Of a stretch of 48,811 nt of DNA, positions 37,188 to 46,789 are shown in pieces. Source of the stretch: Planctomycetota bacterium (GTDB taxonomy: Bacteria > Planctomycetota > UBA8108 > UBA1146 > JAKEFC01); NCBI GenBank assembly GCA_022616235.1, contig JAKEFC010000019.1:1-48811 (forward strand). The letters run 5' to 3'. The number at the start of each line of letters is the position of its first letter. The stretch's first letter is position 1. A model generated the notes under the pieces. That model was not told the DNA's origin. It saw only the letters and a program-made list of their open reading frames with translations, and did not search any database. Both the position numbers and the translations under genes were made by a program.

Positions 37188-38150
37188 ATGATCGGACTCG
37201 CCAGCAACACCTTACGGTCAATGTTCGCCACGGCACGTCTTGCGCGTTCCGGTGGCCCGCTGCTGCTCGGAATCGCAGCCGCGATGACCTCCGTGGTCTT
37301 GGCGCCGGCGCCCGCCGCAGCCGACAACCATATCACGCACATCGAAGAGGTCTTCAGCAACGCCGATGGGACGTTGCAGTGGGTCGAGATCCAAGCGGAC
37401 GGCCCATTCCAAACGAACTTCTCGGTGACGAAGGTCTTCTCCTACAACGCGGATGGCTCGGTCGAGACCGAAGTGTTCGACTTCGCGGTGGACTTCCCCG
37501 GACTCGGGTCGGGCGAGAGCATCCTCCTGGCGACTGCCGGTTTCGAGGCGGAATACGGCTTCGCGCCGGACGTCGTCATCGATGACAACAGCCTCACCCT
37601 CGGCAGCGGACGCGTCGCCTTCAAGCACGACATGCCGTGCGGGGTCATCGTCGACTGCGAGATCGACGCGGTCGCCTACGGCGACTTCACCGGCGACAAC
37701 GGCGTGTACGGAGATCCGGCGGCGGAGCTGCCTTCCGACGGCTGCAGCGCGCTCGTGCGCACGGGTTCCGGCGCGAGCAGCGCCCTGAACTTCGACGTCG
37801 AGATCGCGACCCCCGAGAATCTCGATGGCGACACGGTGACGGTCGAGTGCGAGGAGCCGCCTCCGCCGCCGGGGAATCAGTTCGTCCGAGGCGATGCCAA
37901 CGGCGATGGCATCGTGGCGCTGCCGGATGTGCTCCAGGCGCTCAGCTACCTGTTCTTGAACGGCACCGCACCCTGCATCGATGCGATCGACTTCGACAAC
38001 GATGGCGCCGCGGGGCTCCTCGACATCATTGGGGTCCTCGGCTACCAATTCTTGCAGGGCGCGCCGCCGGCGCCGCCGTTTCCGGATTGCGGCGAGGACG
38101 ACGATGGCGCACTTGGCTGCGTGACGCAGGCGGTGTTCTGCACGCCGTAG
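37188..38150 (+). CDS. Secreted lamin-tail-like protein with C-terminal dockerin-like tag
   Basis: The product is 320 residues. A signal peptide runs to about residue 46 (ending APAPAAADN). It is followed by an immunoglobulin-like region resembling lamin-tail domains (HITHIEEVFSNADGTLQWVEI, then GSGESILLATAGFEAEYG and GSGRVAFKHDMPC). A Pro-rich linker leads to the dockerin-like module from 37881: RGDANGDG...DVLQALSYLF and DFDNDG...DIIGVLGYQF, ending with two Cys. I chose ATG at 37188 with AAAGGAGG five bases upstream. It lies 90 bases after the previous tagged gene. Its role is unknown; an adhesive or cell-surface function is a guess. Confidence 0.85.
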   Translation: MIGLASNTLRSMFATARLARSGGPLLLGIAAAMTSVVLAPAPAAADNHITHIEEVFSNADGTLQWVEIQADGPFQTNFSVTKVFSYNADGSVETEVFDFAVDFPGLGSGESILLATAGFEAEYGFAPDVVIDDNSLTLGSGRVAFKHDMPCGVIVDCEIDAVAYGDFTGDNGVYGDPAAELPSDGCSALVRTGSGASSALNFDVEIATPENLDGDTVTVECEEPPPPPGNQFVRGDANGDGIVALPDVLQALSYLFLNGTAPCIDAIDFDNDGAAGLLDIIGVLGYQFLQGAPPAPPFPDCGEDDDGALGCVTQAVFCTP

Positions 38151-38166
38151 CCAGGAAACGCACGCG

Positions 38167-38200
38167 GCGGAGCGGTCGAGAACCGGATTGGCCGCTCCGC
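38167..38200. terminator. Candidate bidirectional terminator hairpin
   Basis: The perfect 9-bp inverted repeat GCGGAGCGG / CCGCTCCGC (38167-38175 and 38192-38200, 16-base loop) sits between the convergent ends of the plus-strand tagged protein (38150) and the minus-strand lipoprotein (38210). On the plus side it is followed by the pyrimidine-rich CTCCTTCTCTACTTCTC rather than a pure T-run. Position and symmetry suggest termination from both sides. Confidence 0.5.
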
Positions 38201-38209
38201 GCTCCTTCT

Positions 38210-38545
38210 CTACTTCTCGATGGACTGCAAGCGCTCGTCGATGGCGCCGAGCCTCGCGTCGATCTTCTCGATCTTCCGCATTAACTGCCGCAAGACTTCC
38301 GCGGAGTGGTCGTCTTTGCCGGCGGCAAGCTCGGCGACCGCGTCGCGCACCTCGGTGGTTTCCGCTCCCGTAGCTTCCAATTCTGCGCGCAGGGCCGCCG
38401 CGGTCTCCTCCTGCAAGGGCGTTGCGGCGGGCGCGGACCCCGCCGCCGGCGCGCGCGGCGCCGAATCGCAGCCGGCGGAGATCCCGAGGGCCGCCGCGGC
38501 GCCAAGAGCAATCACACTCGCTCGGACCGATGCAACTAGCGTCAT
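38210..38545 (-). CDS. Small coiled-coil lipoprotein
   Basis: The product is 111 residues. The lipoprotein signal has the core VIALGAAAALGISAGC, with the lipidated Cys near residue 26. It is followed by an Ala/Pro linker and a C-terminal helix rich in Glu, Ala, Leu, Arg and Ile (residues about 50-111) with heptad-like spacing (LMRKIEKIDARLGAIDERLQSI), so an oligomeric coiled coil is likely. I chose ATG at 38545 with GGCGGAG just upstream. No family is recognised. It is downstream of aroB on the same strand, separated by 35 bases. Confidence 0.72.
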   Translation of the reverse strand: MTLVASVRASVIALGAAAALGISAGCDSAPRAPAAGSAPAATPLQEETAAALRAELEATGAETTEVRDAVAELAAGKDDHSAEVLRQLMRKIEKIDARLGAIDERLQSIEK

Positions 38546-38580
38546 TTTTCTCCGCCTCTCCGATTGTCTGCCCAGGCCGC

Positions 38581-39663
38581 TCATTCGAATCGAGTCCCCT
38601 TCTTCAATCGCTCCGTCACGGCGGCGACCGGCACCGGCGCGACCACGATGTCGCCGATGGCGCGCGGCAGCGCCATGTGCAGGACCCCGCCGATCGATTT
38701 CTTGTCGCGCATCATCTCCGCGAGCAGCGCGTCCGCAGCGCGCGGGTCCCAGCGGCGGTCGAAACCCCACGCGCGGAGCACGCCATCGATGCGGTGGGCG
38801 ATCTCGAGGGGAACTATGCCGACGTCGAGCGCGATCTGCGCCGCGAAGCTGATCCCCTTGGCCACGGCCATTCCGTGCGCGATTCCGCCCGTCCCAGCGT
38901 GCGATTCCAAGGCATGGGCAAGAGTGTGGCCAAGGTTGAGCACCATGCGCGCGCCGCTCTCGCGGAAGTCCTTCTCCACGACGGCGCACTTCACGCGCGC
39001 GCAGCGGGCCACGGTTTCCGCGCTCGGCTCGCCGGGAGTGCGCGGCCCCCGCCGGCCGGTCGCGAAGTCCTCGAACAGCGCCACATCGCCGATGATCGCC
39101 GTCTTCAGCACTTCGCCCCAACCGCTCTTCAGCTCCGGCGCGGGCAGCCCTTGCAGCGCCGCCGTCTCGATGACGACCGCCCGTGGCAGATGGAACGACC
39201 CCACGCTGTTCTTGCCGCCGGCGAAATTGATCGCCGTCTTGCCGCCGATGAGTGCATCCACCATCCCGACGAGCGAAGTCGGCACCCCGATCCAGTCGAT
39301 GCCGCGATGCCAAGTCGCGGCGGCGAAACCGGCGACGTCACCCACCGACCCGCCGCCGACGGCGATGAGGAGCGAGCGCCGGTCGAGGCGCGCGCGGTCG
39401 CAGGACATGAGGACGTCGCGCCATCCCGCCACTTGCTTCAACGCTTCGCCGCCGCGCACGTGGAGCGTAGAAGCGGGCACTCCGGCGGCAGCCGCCCACT
39501 GGCCGACTCCCGCGAGAAACGCGGGCGACAGCGCGAGATCGCAAACGACCAGGATCGAAGTCGGCGCGGCGCCTCCCAGGAGTTCGTTGATCGGCGGTCG
39601 AGCGCCGATGCAGATCACCGAGGTACGGCCTTCCCACTGGAGAGTCACGCGTTCCATGCGCAT
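38581..39663 (-). CDS. aroB: AroB, 3-dehydroquinate synthase
   Basis: The product is 360 residues. NAD-binding and catalytic motifs are present: AVGGGSVGDVAGFAAATWHRG, PTSLVGMVDALIGGKTAIN, KNSVGSFHLP, the metal-binding NLGHTLAHALE and HGMAVAKG. The enzyme converts DAHP to 3-dehydroquinate in the shikimate pathway. The ATG at 39663 lies inside the end of lpxB (19-base overlap). A second ATG two codons later (39657) has better spacing from an AAGG and may be the real start. Confidence 0.94.
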   Translation of the reverse strand: MRMERVTLQWEGRTSVICIGARPPINELLGGAAPTSILVVCDLALSPAFLAGVGQWAAAAGVPASTLHVRGGEALKQVAGWRDVLMSCDRARLDRRSLLIAVGGGSVGDVAGFAAATWHRGIDWIGVPTSLVGMVDALIGGKTAINFAGGKNSVGSFHLPRAVVIETAALQGLPAPELKSGWGEVLKTAIIGDVALFEDFATGRRGPRTPGEPSAETVARCARVKCAVVEKDFRESGARMVLNLGHTLAHALESHAGTGGIAHGMAVAKGISFAAQIALDVGIVPLEIAHRIDGVLRAWGFDRRWDPRAADALLAEMMRDKKSIGGVLHMALPRAIGDIVVAPVPVAAVTERLKKGTRFE

Positions 39664-40823
39664 GCCTTTTCCACGGGCTCGCAGTTCCCCGCGCGGCGCC
39701 GGGCCACGAAGTCGAGCACGCTCTCCGCCGCTGCCCGCGCTCCTCCCGCGCGAAAGCTACGCTCCTTCAGCGCCCGTAATTCCGCTTGCACGCGCGCACG
39801 CTCCGGACCCGCGAGGAGTGCGCGCGCCGCCGCGTTGATCGCCCGCTCGTCGGCGGCGGTGAACAGGAACTCCGGAACGATGCGGCGGCCGGCATAGAGA
39901 TTCACGAGCGCTACGAACGGCGTCACGGAGAGCAAACCAAAAACCCGGCGCTCCCAAGCGCGAACGGGGTAGACGACGACCATCGGGACGCCGAAGTAGG
40001 CGTGCTCGAGCGTCGCGGTTCCCGATACGACCAGCGACAAGTGCGACTGGCGCTCGAGTTCGTGCGGCGATCCGATCGCGACGCGAGCGCGCTCGAGCCC
40101 GGCCGCCGCCAACGCGCGGCGAATCTCGGGCTCCAACGCCGGACGCTGGCAGGAAACCGCGAGCGCGAGATCTTCTTCGCTCGCGAGGAGAGAACGTGCA
40201 ACGCGCAACATCACGGGCAACGCACCGGCGACCTCCTGGCGCCGGCTCCCCGGAAAGAGCGCGAGGAGCCGCTCCCGCTCCGGCCGCGGAGGCACGCGTC
40301 GCGCCTCCTCCGCGGCGAGGAGGTCGAAGAGCGGATTCGCCACGAAACGAGTGTCCGCGTGCACGCGCCGGTACAGGTCCTCCTCGAAGGGCAGGATCAC
40401 GAGCAGCCGGTCCGCGCGTGCTGCGATGCGCCGCATGCGCCAAGGCGCCCATGCCCACACCTGGGGGCAGATGTAGTACACGACGGGGATTCCCCGGCGT
40501 CGCGCCATGCGCGCGAGGTTTAGGTTGAGCCCGGGATAGTCGATCAGCACCACCAGCTCCGGCGGTTCGCGCCGCAGCTCCTCGAGAAACTCCCCCGCGA
40601 TCCCGACGAGCGCGCCCAGCTCGCCGAACACGCGACGCACGCCCATGACGGCGCGGTCGACGAGGTTGTCGCGCAATTCGACCCCGGCGCGTTCCATCTG
40701 TTCGCCGCCGAGCCCGACGAAGCGCAGCGTCGGATCCAGATCGCGGAGGGCGGTGACGAGGCGCGCCGCGTGCAAGTCGCCGGAGGCTTCGCCGGCGCTC
40801 AGGTAGATCTTGGAATTGTTCAC
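39645..40823 (-). CDS. lpxB: LpxB, lipid-A-disaccharide synthase
   Basis: The product is 392 residues. Family signatures are clear: IYLSAGEASGDLHAARLV at the N-terminus, VLIDYPGLNLNLA, YYICPQVWAWAPWRMRRI, LPFEEDLY, FPGSRRQEV and SGTATLEHAYFGVPM. LpxB joins UDP-diacylglucosamine and lipid X to form the lipid A disaccharide, so the cell makes a lipid A-type outer membrane. The start is GTG at 40823, overlapping the stop of the amidotransferase gene by 4 bases. The frame is open to 41507, but only as a shadow of that gene. Confidence 0.95.
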   Translation of the reverse strand: MNNSKIYLSAGEASGDLHAARLVTALRDLDPTLRFVGLGGEQMERAGVELRDNLVDRAVMGVRRVFGELGALVGIAGEFLEELRREPPELVVLIDYPGLNLNLARMARRRGIPVVYYICPQVWAWAPWRMRRIAARADRLLVILPFEEDLYRRVHADTRFVANPLFDLLAAEEARRVPPRPERERLLALFPGSRRQEVAGALPVMLRVARSLLASEEDLALAVSCQRPALEPEIRRALAAAGLERARVAIGSPHELERQSHLSLVVSGTATLEHAYFGVPMVVVYPVRAWERRVFGLLSVTPFVALVNLYAGRRIVPEFLFTAADERAINAAARALLAGPERARVQAELRALKERSFRAGGARAAAESVLDFVARRRAGNCEPVEKACAWNA

Positions 40824-41539
40824 CGCGAGTCGCCGCTCGCACTCTCCGCCGCGGCGCGCAGGAACGCGTCGAAGAGCGCGCGGTTGATCGGCAGCTCGCG
40901 CTCGCGTTCCGGGTGCCATTGGACGCCGATGCAGAAACGCCCGCGTGCGGCCGCGGCTTCGACCAGCCCGTCTTCCGAGCGCGCGAGAACCTGCCACCCC
41001 GCCGGCAGCGCGCGGATTCCTTGATGGTGCGAGCTGTTCACGAGGTGGCGGCCGGCGGCGACGCCGATGCCATCCTCCGGCTGCATCTCGATCCAATGCT
41101 TGGCGATGGACGCGCTCGCGGGCGGGCCCTGGTGCGCGATTTCGCTTCCCAGCTCCGAGGCGAGATCGCCGTAGAGGCTCCCGCCTTCGCTCAATACGAG
41201 CAATTGAAAGCCGCCGCAGATGCCGAAGGTCGGCAGCGCACGTTTTCGCGCGCCTGCCGCGAGGGCGAGGTCGGCTCGCTCGCGGCGCTCCGCTACGGCC
41301 GTGAAGCCAGGCGGCTCCTTGCCGCGGACACCGGAACGATAATCTCCGCCGCCGATCAGCAAGAGCCCGTCGCAGCGCAGAAGCTCCTCGATCGCGCCGG
41401 CGACGGGAGGAATGATCACGGGCTCCCCGCCTGCGGCCGCCACCGCGTCCGGGTACTCGAGCCGGAGGGCGAGGCGAGGACGCTCTCCATCCTCCTCCAC
41501 GTCGCAATTGATGCCGATGCGCGGTGTTCGTCTAAACAT
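40820..41539 (-). CDS. Class I glutamine amidotransferase-like peptidase C26 (PuuD-like)
   Basis: The product is 239 residues. The nucleophile Cys108 is in FGICGGFQ, and the catalytic His209-Glu211 in WHPE; HHQGI near 171 is also typical. These fit the gamma-glutamyl-gamma-aminobutyrate hydrolase (peptidase C26) group. PuuD enzymes usually read GICRG at the nucleophile elbow; here Arg is replaced by Gly. It is the first gene of a tightly overlapping set with lpxB and aroB. The substrate is unknown and need not be a polyamine derivative. Confidence 0.85.
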   Translation of the reverse strand: MFRRTPRIGINCDVEEDGERPRLALRLEYPDAVAAAGGEPVIIPPVAGAIEELLRCDGLLLIGGGDYRSGVRGKEPPGFTAVAERRERADLALAAGARKRALPTFGICGGFQLLVLSEGGSLYGDLASELGSEIAHQGPPASASIAKHWIEMQPEDGIGVAAGRHLVNSSHHQGIRALPAGWQVLARSEDGLVEAAAARGRFCIGVQWHPERERELPINRALFDAFLRAAAESASGDSR

Positions 41540-41812
41540 TGTCGTTCGAGTGCATTTCCATGGAACCGAGCGGGCACAGGCGGCGCTCGAGTCGCTCGTT
41601 GCGGCGCCAAGGTCCGGAACGTACGCCAGCCTAACGATTGTCCCGCCGCCGCTCCAGTCCGGGAAGAAGCGCGCGCCGCGTTTGTTCCGAATCTATTCTC
41701 GCCGGCGGCGCGGCGTGCGGCGCCTCCGCGCACCTCGGGGTTGCGTGGCGCGGCAGTCGCGTGCAGAGTGCGGGCTCGCGGCGGCGCGGCCGCCGCCTTC
41801 GAGGAGCGACCG

Positions 41813-43090
41813 ATGGCCCTTCCTCCTGCCCCCCCGCAGTCCATCGCGAATCTCGCCGCATATCTCGGCGCATTCACGAACTACGAGCTGTCGGGGGCGC
41901 TGCCCGCGGACCGGCGCGAGCTGGGGCCGGAGCGTGCGCGCGGGCTCCTGGCGCGGCTCGATCTCCTGCCTCCCCGTGTCCCCGTAGTGCAAGTCGCGGG
42001 CTCGAAGGGGAAGGGCTCGACGGTGCTCTGGATGGAGCGACTCCTCGCGGCGCGCGGCCGCCGCCCGGGAGCCTATCTGTCGCCGCACCTCGAGCATCCG
42101 CGCGAGCGGATCCGCGCGAGCGGGAAAGACGCGAGCGATGCCGACCTACTGGAAGGACTCGCCGCGATCCATCCGCACGTCGCGGAGATCGAGGCAGCCG
42201 CGCCGCGGGAGATGCCGACTTTCTTCGATCTCTGGACGGCGCTCGCCCTTTGGATCTTTCGGCGCCGCGGCTGCGACCACGTCTTGCTCGAGGTCGGGCT
42301 CGGCGGGCCGCTCGATTCGACGACCGCCGTGCCGCACACGGCGGCGGTGCTGACGACGATCGATCTCGAGCATCGCCGCGAGCTTGGGGACACGCTGGAA
42401 GCGATCGCGCGCGAGAAGGCGCGCATCGCGCGTCCGGGCTGCGCGTTCGTGCTCGCTGAGAGCGGCACGCCATGGGCCGAAGCGGCGCGCACGCAGGCGG
42501 CGGCGCAAGGCGCCAGGGTGATCTTCGCGCGCCGCGCGCGCGCGCCTGCACTGCTCGCCCCGCCGCAGGATTCGAACCTCGCCGCCGCCGTCGCCGCTTT
42601 GGAATCGCTCCCGGAAATCGGTCGCTTCTCGGAGGCGGAGCTTACGGCCGCCGCGGCGGCGCCGCCCTTTCCGGCGCGGCTCGAGCTGCTCCCCGGGCCG
42701 CCGCCCCTCCTCCTCGATGCGGCGCATACGCCGCGCTCCTTCGCTCACTTCTGGGAGAGGTTCGAGTCGCTCCGGCGCGGAAGTGCGGCGGCGCTGCTCA
42801 TCGCGTTTCTTCGCGGCAAGGAGTGGGAGCGCGCGCTCCAGGCTCCCGCAGTCGCATCGCGAGGCGCGCTTTGGATCGTCACGCGCGCGGATGCCGCACG
42901 CGGCGTCGAGCCGGAGGCGATCGCCGACTACCTTCGCGCGCGCGGCGCCGAAGCGCTCGTGATCGAGGATCCCGCGGCCGCCATCGAATATTTGCGCGCG
43001 CGCGGATTGGAAGGAACCGCGGTCGCGGCGAGCGGCTCCTTCTATCTCGCGGCGAAGGCGCGTAGCCGCTGGCTTTCAGCAAAGGACTAG
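41813..43090 (+). CDS. folC: FolC, bifunctional folylpolyglutamate/dihydrofolate synthase
   Basis: The product is 425 residues of the Mur ligase superfamily. It has the P-loop VAGSKGKGSTVLWM (the usual TNGKGS with Ser-Lys), then YLSPHLEHPRERIRASG, LLEVGLGGPLDSTTAV, a TTIDLEHRRELGDTLEAIAREKA motif and, in the C-terminal domain, LLLDAAHTPRSF. It adds glutamate to dihydropteroate and tetrahydrofolate. I chose ATG at 41813 with GAGGAG six bases upstream; the frame is open to 40913 but that part is antisense to the amidotransferase gene. It converges on clpC and the two stop codons overlap. Confidence 0.9.
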   Translation: MALPPAPPQSIANLAAYLGAFTNYELSGALPADRRELGPERARGLLARLDLLPPRVPVVQVAGSKGKGSTVLWMERLLAARGRRPGAYLSPHLEHPRERIRASGKDASDADLLEGLAAIHPHVAEIEAAAPREMPTFFDLWTALALWIFRRRGCDHVLLEVGLGGPLDSTTAVPHTAAVLTTIDLEHRRELGDTLEAIAREKARIARPGCAFVLAESGTPWAEAARTQAAAQGARVIFARRARAPALLAPPQDSNLAAAVAALESLPEIGRFSEAELTAAAAAPPFPARLELLPGPPPLLLDAAHTPRSFAHFWERFESLRRGSAAALLIAFLRGKEWERALQAPAVASRGALWIVTRADAARGVEPEAIADYLRARGAEALVIEDPAAAIEYLRARGLEGTAVAASGSFYLAAKARSRWLSAKD

Positions 43091-45579
43091 GACGGCGCCG
43101 CTGCGGCCGCCGCGCCTAGCTTGGCGCCCTTCGTGCCGGCGGTGAAGACGATCTTGCCGTCGCGCACCGTCACGTCGATGTCGGAGCCTTCCTTGAAGGC
43201 ACCGCGCAGGATCTCCTCCGCGAGCGGATCCTCCACGTTGAGCGCGATGGCGCGGCGCAGCGGTCGCGCTCCGAAGTCGGGGTTGTACCCCTTCGTGATC
43301 AAGACGTCCTTGGCCTCGTCGGTCACGTTCAAGTGCAGCCCCTTCTTGGCGAGGCGCTCGACGACGTGGCCGATCTCGAGGTGGATGATACTGACGAGTT
43401 CCTCCCGCGAGAGCGGCTTGAAGATCACGATGTCATCGACGCGGTTCAGGAACTCCGGCCGGAAATGGCGGTCGACTTCATCGAGCAGTTCCTTCTTCAA
43501 CGACTCGAAGTCGCGCCCTTTCTCTGTATGGCGGAAACCGAGCGAGGTCTGATTCTTGATGATCTGGGCGCCGATGTTGGAGGTCATGATCAGGATCACG
43601 TTGCGGAAGTCGACGTGGCGCCCGAACGAGTCGGTGAGCTGGCCCTCCTCCATCACTTGCAAGAGCATGTTGAAGACGTCGTAGTGAGCTTTCTCGATCT
43701 CGTCGAGCAACACGACCGAATAGGGACGGCGCCGGATCTTCTCCGTGAGTTGCCCCCCCTCTTCGTAGCCGACGTAGCCGGGCGGCGCGCCGACGAGCCG
43801 CGACACGTTGTGCTTCTCCATGTATTCCGACATGTCCACTTGGATCAGGGCGTCCTCTTCCCCGAACATGAACTTGGCGAGCGCCTTCGCGAGCAACGTT
43901 TTGCCGACGCCGGTCGGCCCCAGGAATATGAACGAGCCGACGGGGCGGCGCGGGTCCTTGAGCCCGGAGCGGGAACGGCGCATGGCGCGCGCGATCGTCG
44001 CGATGGCCTCGTCCTGCGAGATCACGGTCTTGTGGAGTTCATCTTCCATGCGGAGCAGTCGCTCCGCTTCCGCGCTCTCGATCCGCGTGAGCGGTATTCC
44101 CGTCATCTTGGAGACCGTCTCCGCGATCACGTCGACGTCGACGATGCCACCGCTCTCCTGCGACGACTCGCGCCACTCGCGCATCATCTGGTCCTTCTGG
44201 CGCTTGATCTTGTCCGCTTGGTCGCGGAGATTCGCCGCGCGTTCGAAGTCCTGCTCCGCGACCGCCGCTTCCTTTTCCTTGTTCAGGCGCTCGATGTCCT
44301 GCTCGAGACCCTTGAGGTCCGGTGGCCGAGTCGAATTGCGGAGCCGCACCCGAGCGCCCGCTTCATCGATCACGTCGATGGCCTTGTCCGGCAAGAAACG
44401 CCCGCTGATGTAGCGTATCGCGAGATCGACGGAGTTGAGCAGAGCCTCGTCCGTAATGTGAACGCGGTGGTGCGCTTCGTACTTGTCGCGCAGGCCCTTC
44501 AGGATCTCGATCGTCTCTTCGCGCGTCGGCGGATGCACGATGATGCTCTGGAAGCGCCGCTCCAGCGCCCCGTCCTTCTCGATGTGCTTCCGGTATTCAT
44601 CGAGAGTAGTCGCGCCGATGCACTGCACTTCGCCCCTGGACAGCGCGGGCTTCAAAACGTTCGAGGCGTCGATGGCGCCCTCCGCTCCCCCCGCGCCGAC
44701 GAGGGTGTGCAGCTCGTCGATGAAGAGGATCACGTTCTTCACGCGCCGCACTTCCGTCATCACGGCCTTGATACGCTCTTCGAACTGACCCCGATACTTC
44801 GTCCCCGCGACCATCATCGCCAAATCGAGGACGACGATGCGGCGGTTGCGGAGCAGCTCCGGCACGTTGCCGCTCACGATCTCCTGCGCGAGACCCTCCA
44901 CAATCGCGCTCTTCCCGACGCCGGGCTCTCCGAGGAGCACGGGATTGTTCTTCGTACGCCGCGACAACACTTGCATGACGCGCTCGATCTCGCGCTGCCG
45001 GCCGATGACCGGGTCGAGCTTGCCTTCGCGCGCCATCTCCGTGAGATCGCGGCCGAACGCATCGAGCGCGGGGGTCTTGGAGCGCGCCTGCTTGGGATTG
45101 CCTGATGACGCGGGGGTGGCGGACTCTTGCGGCGGGTTCACTTCGGCGCCGAGCAGCTCCATCACTTCGTCGCGGACTTCTTCGAGCTTGACCCCGAGGT
45201 CGGTCAAGACCTGCGCGGCGACGCCGTCGTTTTCGCGGATCAATCCGAGCAGCAGGTGCTCCGTGCCGATGTAGTTGTGTCCAAGCTCGTTCGCTTCCTC
45301 CTGGGACAGCTCGAGCACCTTCTTGGCGCGCGGCGTGAACGGGAGCTGGCCCTGCCCCACCATTTGGGGGCCGGATTGGACGTGCTTCTCGATCTCGGCG
45401 CGGATCTTGTTGCCATCGACGCTGAGATTCTTGAGGACGTTGGCGGCGACGCCGCTGCCTTCCGTGACGAGTCCCAGCAGGATGTGTTCCGTGCCGATGA
45501 AGTCATGATTGAATCGCTGGGCCTCTTTGCGGGCCAAGGCCATCACTTTGCGTGCGCGGTCGGTAAACCTGTCGAACAT
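43087..45579 (-). CDS. clpC: ClpC, AAA+ unfoldase of the Clp protease
   Basis: The product is 830 residues. Two Clp_N repeats (about residues 1-145, both with [17 protein letters not shown]-like helices) are followed by AAA1 with Walker [10 protein letters not shown] near 217-225 and Walker [14 protein letters not shown]. Next come a UVR-type middle domain ([21 protein letters not shown]) and AAA2 with [15 protein letters not shown] and the Arg-finger region. The M-domain and UVR element mark it as ClpC rather than ClpA or ClpB. It feeds unfolded or phosphoarginine-tagged proteins to ClpP. Upstream (45615-45620, minus strand) GATAAT could be a -10 element. Confidence 0.96.
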   Translation of the reverse strand: MFDRFTDRARKVMALARKEAQRFNHDFIGTEHILLGLVTEGSGVAANVLKNLSVDGNKIRAEIEKHVQSGPQMVGQGQLPFTPRAKKVLELSQEEANELGHNYIGTEHLLLGLIRENDGVAAQVLTDLGVKLEEVRDEVMELLGAEVNPPQESATPASSGNPKQARSKTPALDAFGRDLTEMAREGKLDPVIGRQREIERVMQVLSRRTKNNPVLLGEPGVGKSAIVEGLAQEIVSGNVPELLRNRRIVVLDLAMMVAGTKYRGQFEERIKAVMTEVRRVKNVILFIDELHTLVGAGGAEGAIDASNVLKPALSRGEVQCIGATTLDEYRKHIEKDGALERRFQSIIVHPPTREETIEILKGLRDKYEAHHRVHITDEALLNSVDLAIRYISGRFLPDKAIDVIDEAGARVRLRNSTRPPDLKGLEQDIERLNKEKEAAVAEQDFERAANLRDQADKIKRQKDQMMREWRESSQESGGIVDVDVIAETVSKMTGIPLTRIESAEAERLLRMEDELHKTVISQDEAIATIARAMRRSRSGLKDPRRPVGSFIFLGPTGVGKTLLAKALAKFMFGEEDALIQVDMSEYMEKHNVSRLVGAPPGYVGYEEGGQLTEKIRRRPYSVVLLDEIEKAHYDVFNMLLQVMEEGQLTDSFGRHVDFRNVILIMTSNIGAQIIKNQTSLGFRHTEKGRDFESLKKELLDEVDRHFRPEFLNRVDDIVIFKPLSREELVSIIHLEIGHVVERLAKKGLHLNVTDEAKDVLITKGYNPDFGARPLRRAIALNVEDPLAEEILRGAFKEGSDIDVTVRDGKIVFTAGTKGAKLGAAAAAAPS

Positions 45580-45733
45580 GATTCGCTCTTCCCTGCTAGC
45601 GTCGACTCTGCGTCATTATCGTCGATTCGGGGCGGCCGCATCGCTCCGGCGCCCATCCGCTGAGCGTCAATTCTCGCGCGCGGGAATGGGTGGAGCAAGG
45701 GATTCGTTTTCGAAGCAGGAGGTCCGTACGCGC

Positions 45734-46789
45734 CTACGCGATGTGCTGGAGAAAGCTCCGGATGAAGCGAGCGCGGGCGATGTCGCGCTCTACCGGCTCC
45801 AGCTCCACGCTCTCCATCTTCTGCAGATGGCCGGGTTGGCTGAGCACGAATAGCTCGTTCACCATCTTGATCGTGACCTGGCCGATGATCCCCAGGTTGA
45901 TCCCCATGCGGACGAGGGACAACGCCTCCATCGTTTCCTTCGAGCTGATGATGCGCGCCGTGCGGAGGACGCCGAACGCACGCCAAATCTTGTCCTCGAG
46001 GACCTCGCGCTTCGTCTCCAGCAGCTTCTCGCGCACGGTCCGCTCGTAGTCGATGATCTGGGGGATCACCGCCGAGATGTTGTCGATCGTCTCCTGCTCG
46101 GAGCGTCCGAGGGTCGTCTGATTCGAAATCTGGTAGAAATCGCCGAGCGCCTGCGTCCCTTCGCCGTAGAGTCCGCGCACCGCCAAGTTGATCTTGGCCA
46201 CCGCTTGGAACACTTTCTCGATCTGCCGGGTCATGACGAGCGCCGGAAGGTGCAGCATGACGGACGCGCGCAGGCCGGTGCCGACGTTCGTGGGGCACAC
46301 CGTCAGGAATCCGTATTTCTCATCGAATGCGTACTGGAGCTTTTCTTCGAGCTTCGCGTCGAGCTTGTCCATCACTCCCCAAGTCTCGCGCAATTGCAGT
46401 CCGGAACGGAGCACTTGCAGGCGCAAGTGGTCCTCTTCGTTCACCATGATCGCGATGTCTTCGGCCACGTTGAACGCGACGCCGCGATCCCCTTTGGCGA
46501 AGGCGTGATCGCGCGAGATCAGATGGCGTTCGTACATCACGCAGCGGTCGATGTTGTTGAGCGACTTCAAGTTGAAGTAGGTGAGCTTTTGGTCGCGCAG
46601 CCCTTCCTGGATCGCGAGCCGGGCCTCTTCGGAGATCGCGGTCAGCTTCTGCGCCCCCGCGCGCGAGAGGAACGGTTGCTCCGCCAGGTTTCGTGCGAGG
46701 CGGATGCGGCTCGAAATGACGAGGTCGGACTCCGGGCCGGTCCCGGAGAGCCATTCCCCTGCCTTCTTCGCGAAGTCTGTCAACTGCAC
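45734..46789 (-). CDS. mcsB: McsB, protein-arginine kinase
   Basis: The product is 351 residues with the guanidino-kinase catalytic domain: SSRIRLARNL (26-35), NEEDHLR (117-123), the active Cys165 in CPTNVGTGLRASVMLHLP, and NQTTLGRSEQETIDN. Near the C-terminus the sequence RDIARA (335-340) matches the RDxxRA phosphoarginine-binding switch described for Bacillus McsB. The enzyme tags proteins with phosphoarginine for ClpCP degradation. The start is GTG at 46789, sharing a base with the mcsA stop (TAGTG) and preceded by GGAAAG; the open frame further upstream is a shadow of mcsA. Confidence 0.94.
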   Translation of the reverse strand: MQLTDFAKKAGEWLSGTGPESDLVISSRIRLARNLAEQPFLSRAGAQKLTAISEEARLAIQEGLRDQKLTYFNLKSLNNIDRCVMYERHLISRDHAFAKGDRGVAFNVAEDIAIMVNEEDHLRLQVLRSGLQLRETWGVMDKLDAKLEEKLQYAFDEKYGFLTVCPTNVGTGLRASVMLHLPALVMTRQIEKVFQAVAKINLAVRGLYGEGTQALGDFYQISNQTTLGRSEQETIDNISAVIPQIIDYERTVREKLLETKREVLEDKIWRAFGVLRTARIISSKETMEALSLVRMGINLGIIGQVTIKMVNELFVLSQPGHLQKMESVELEPVERDIARARFIRSFLQHIA

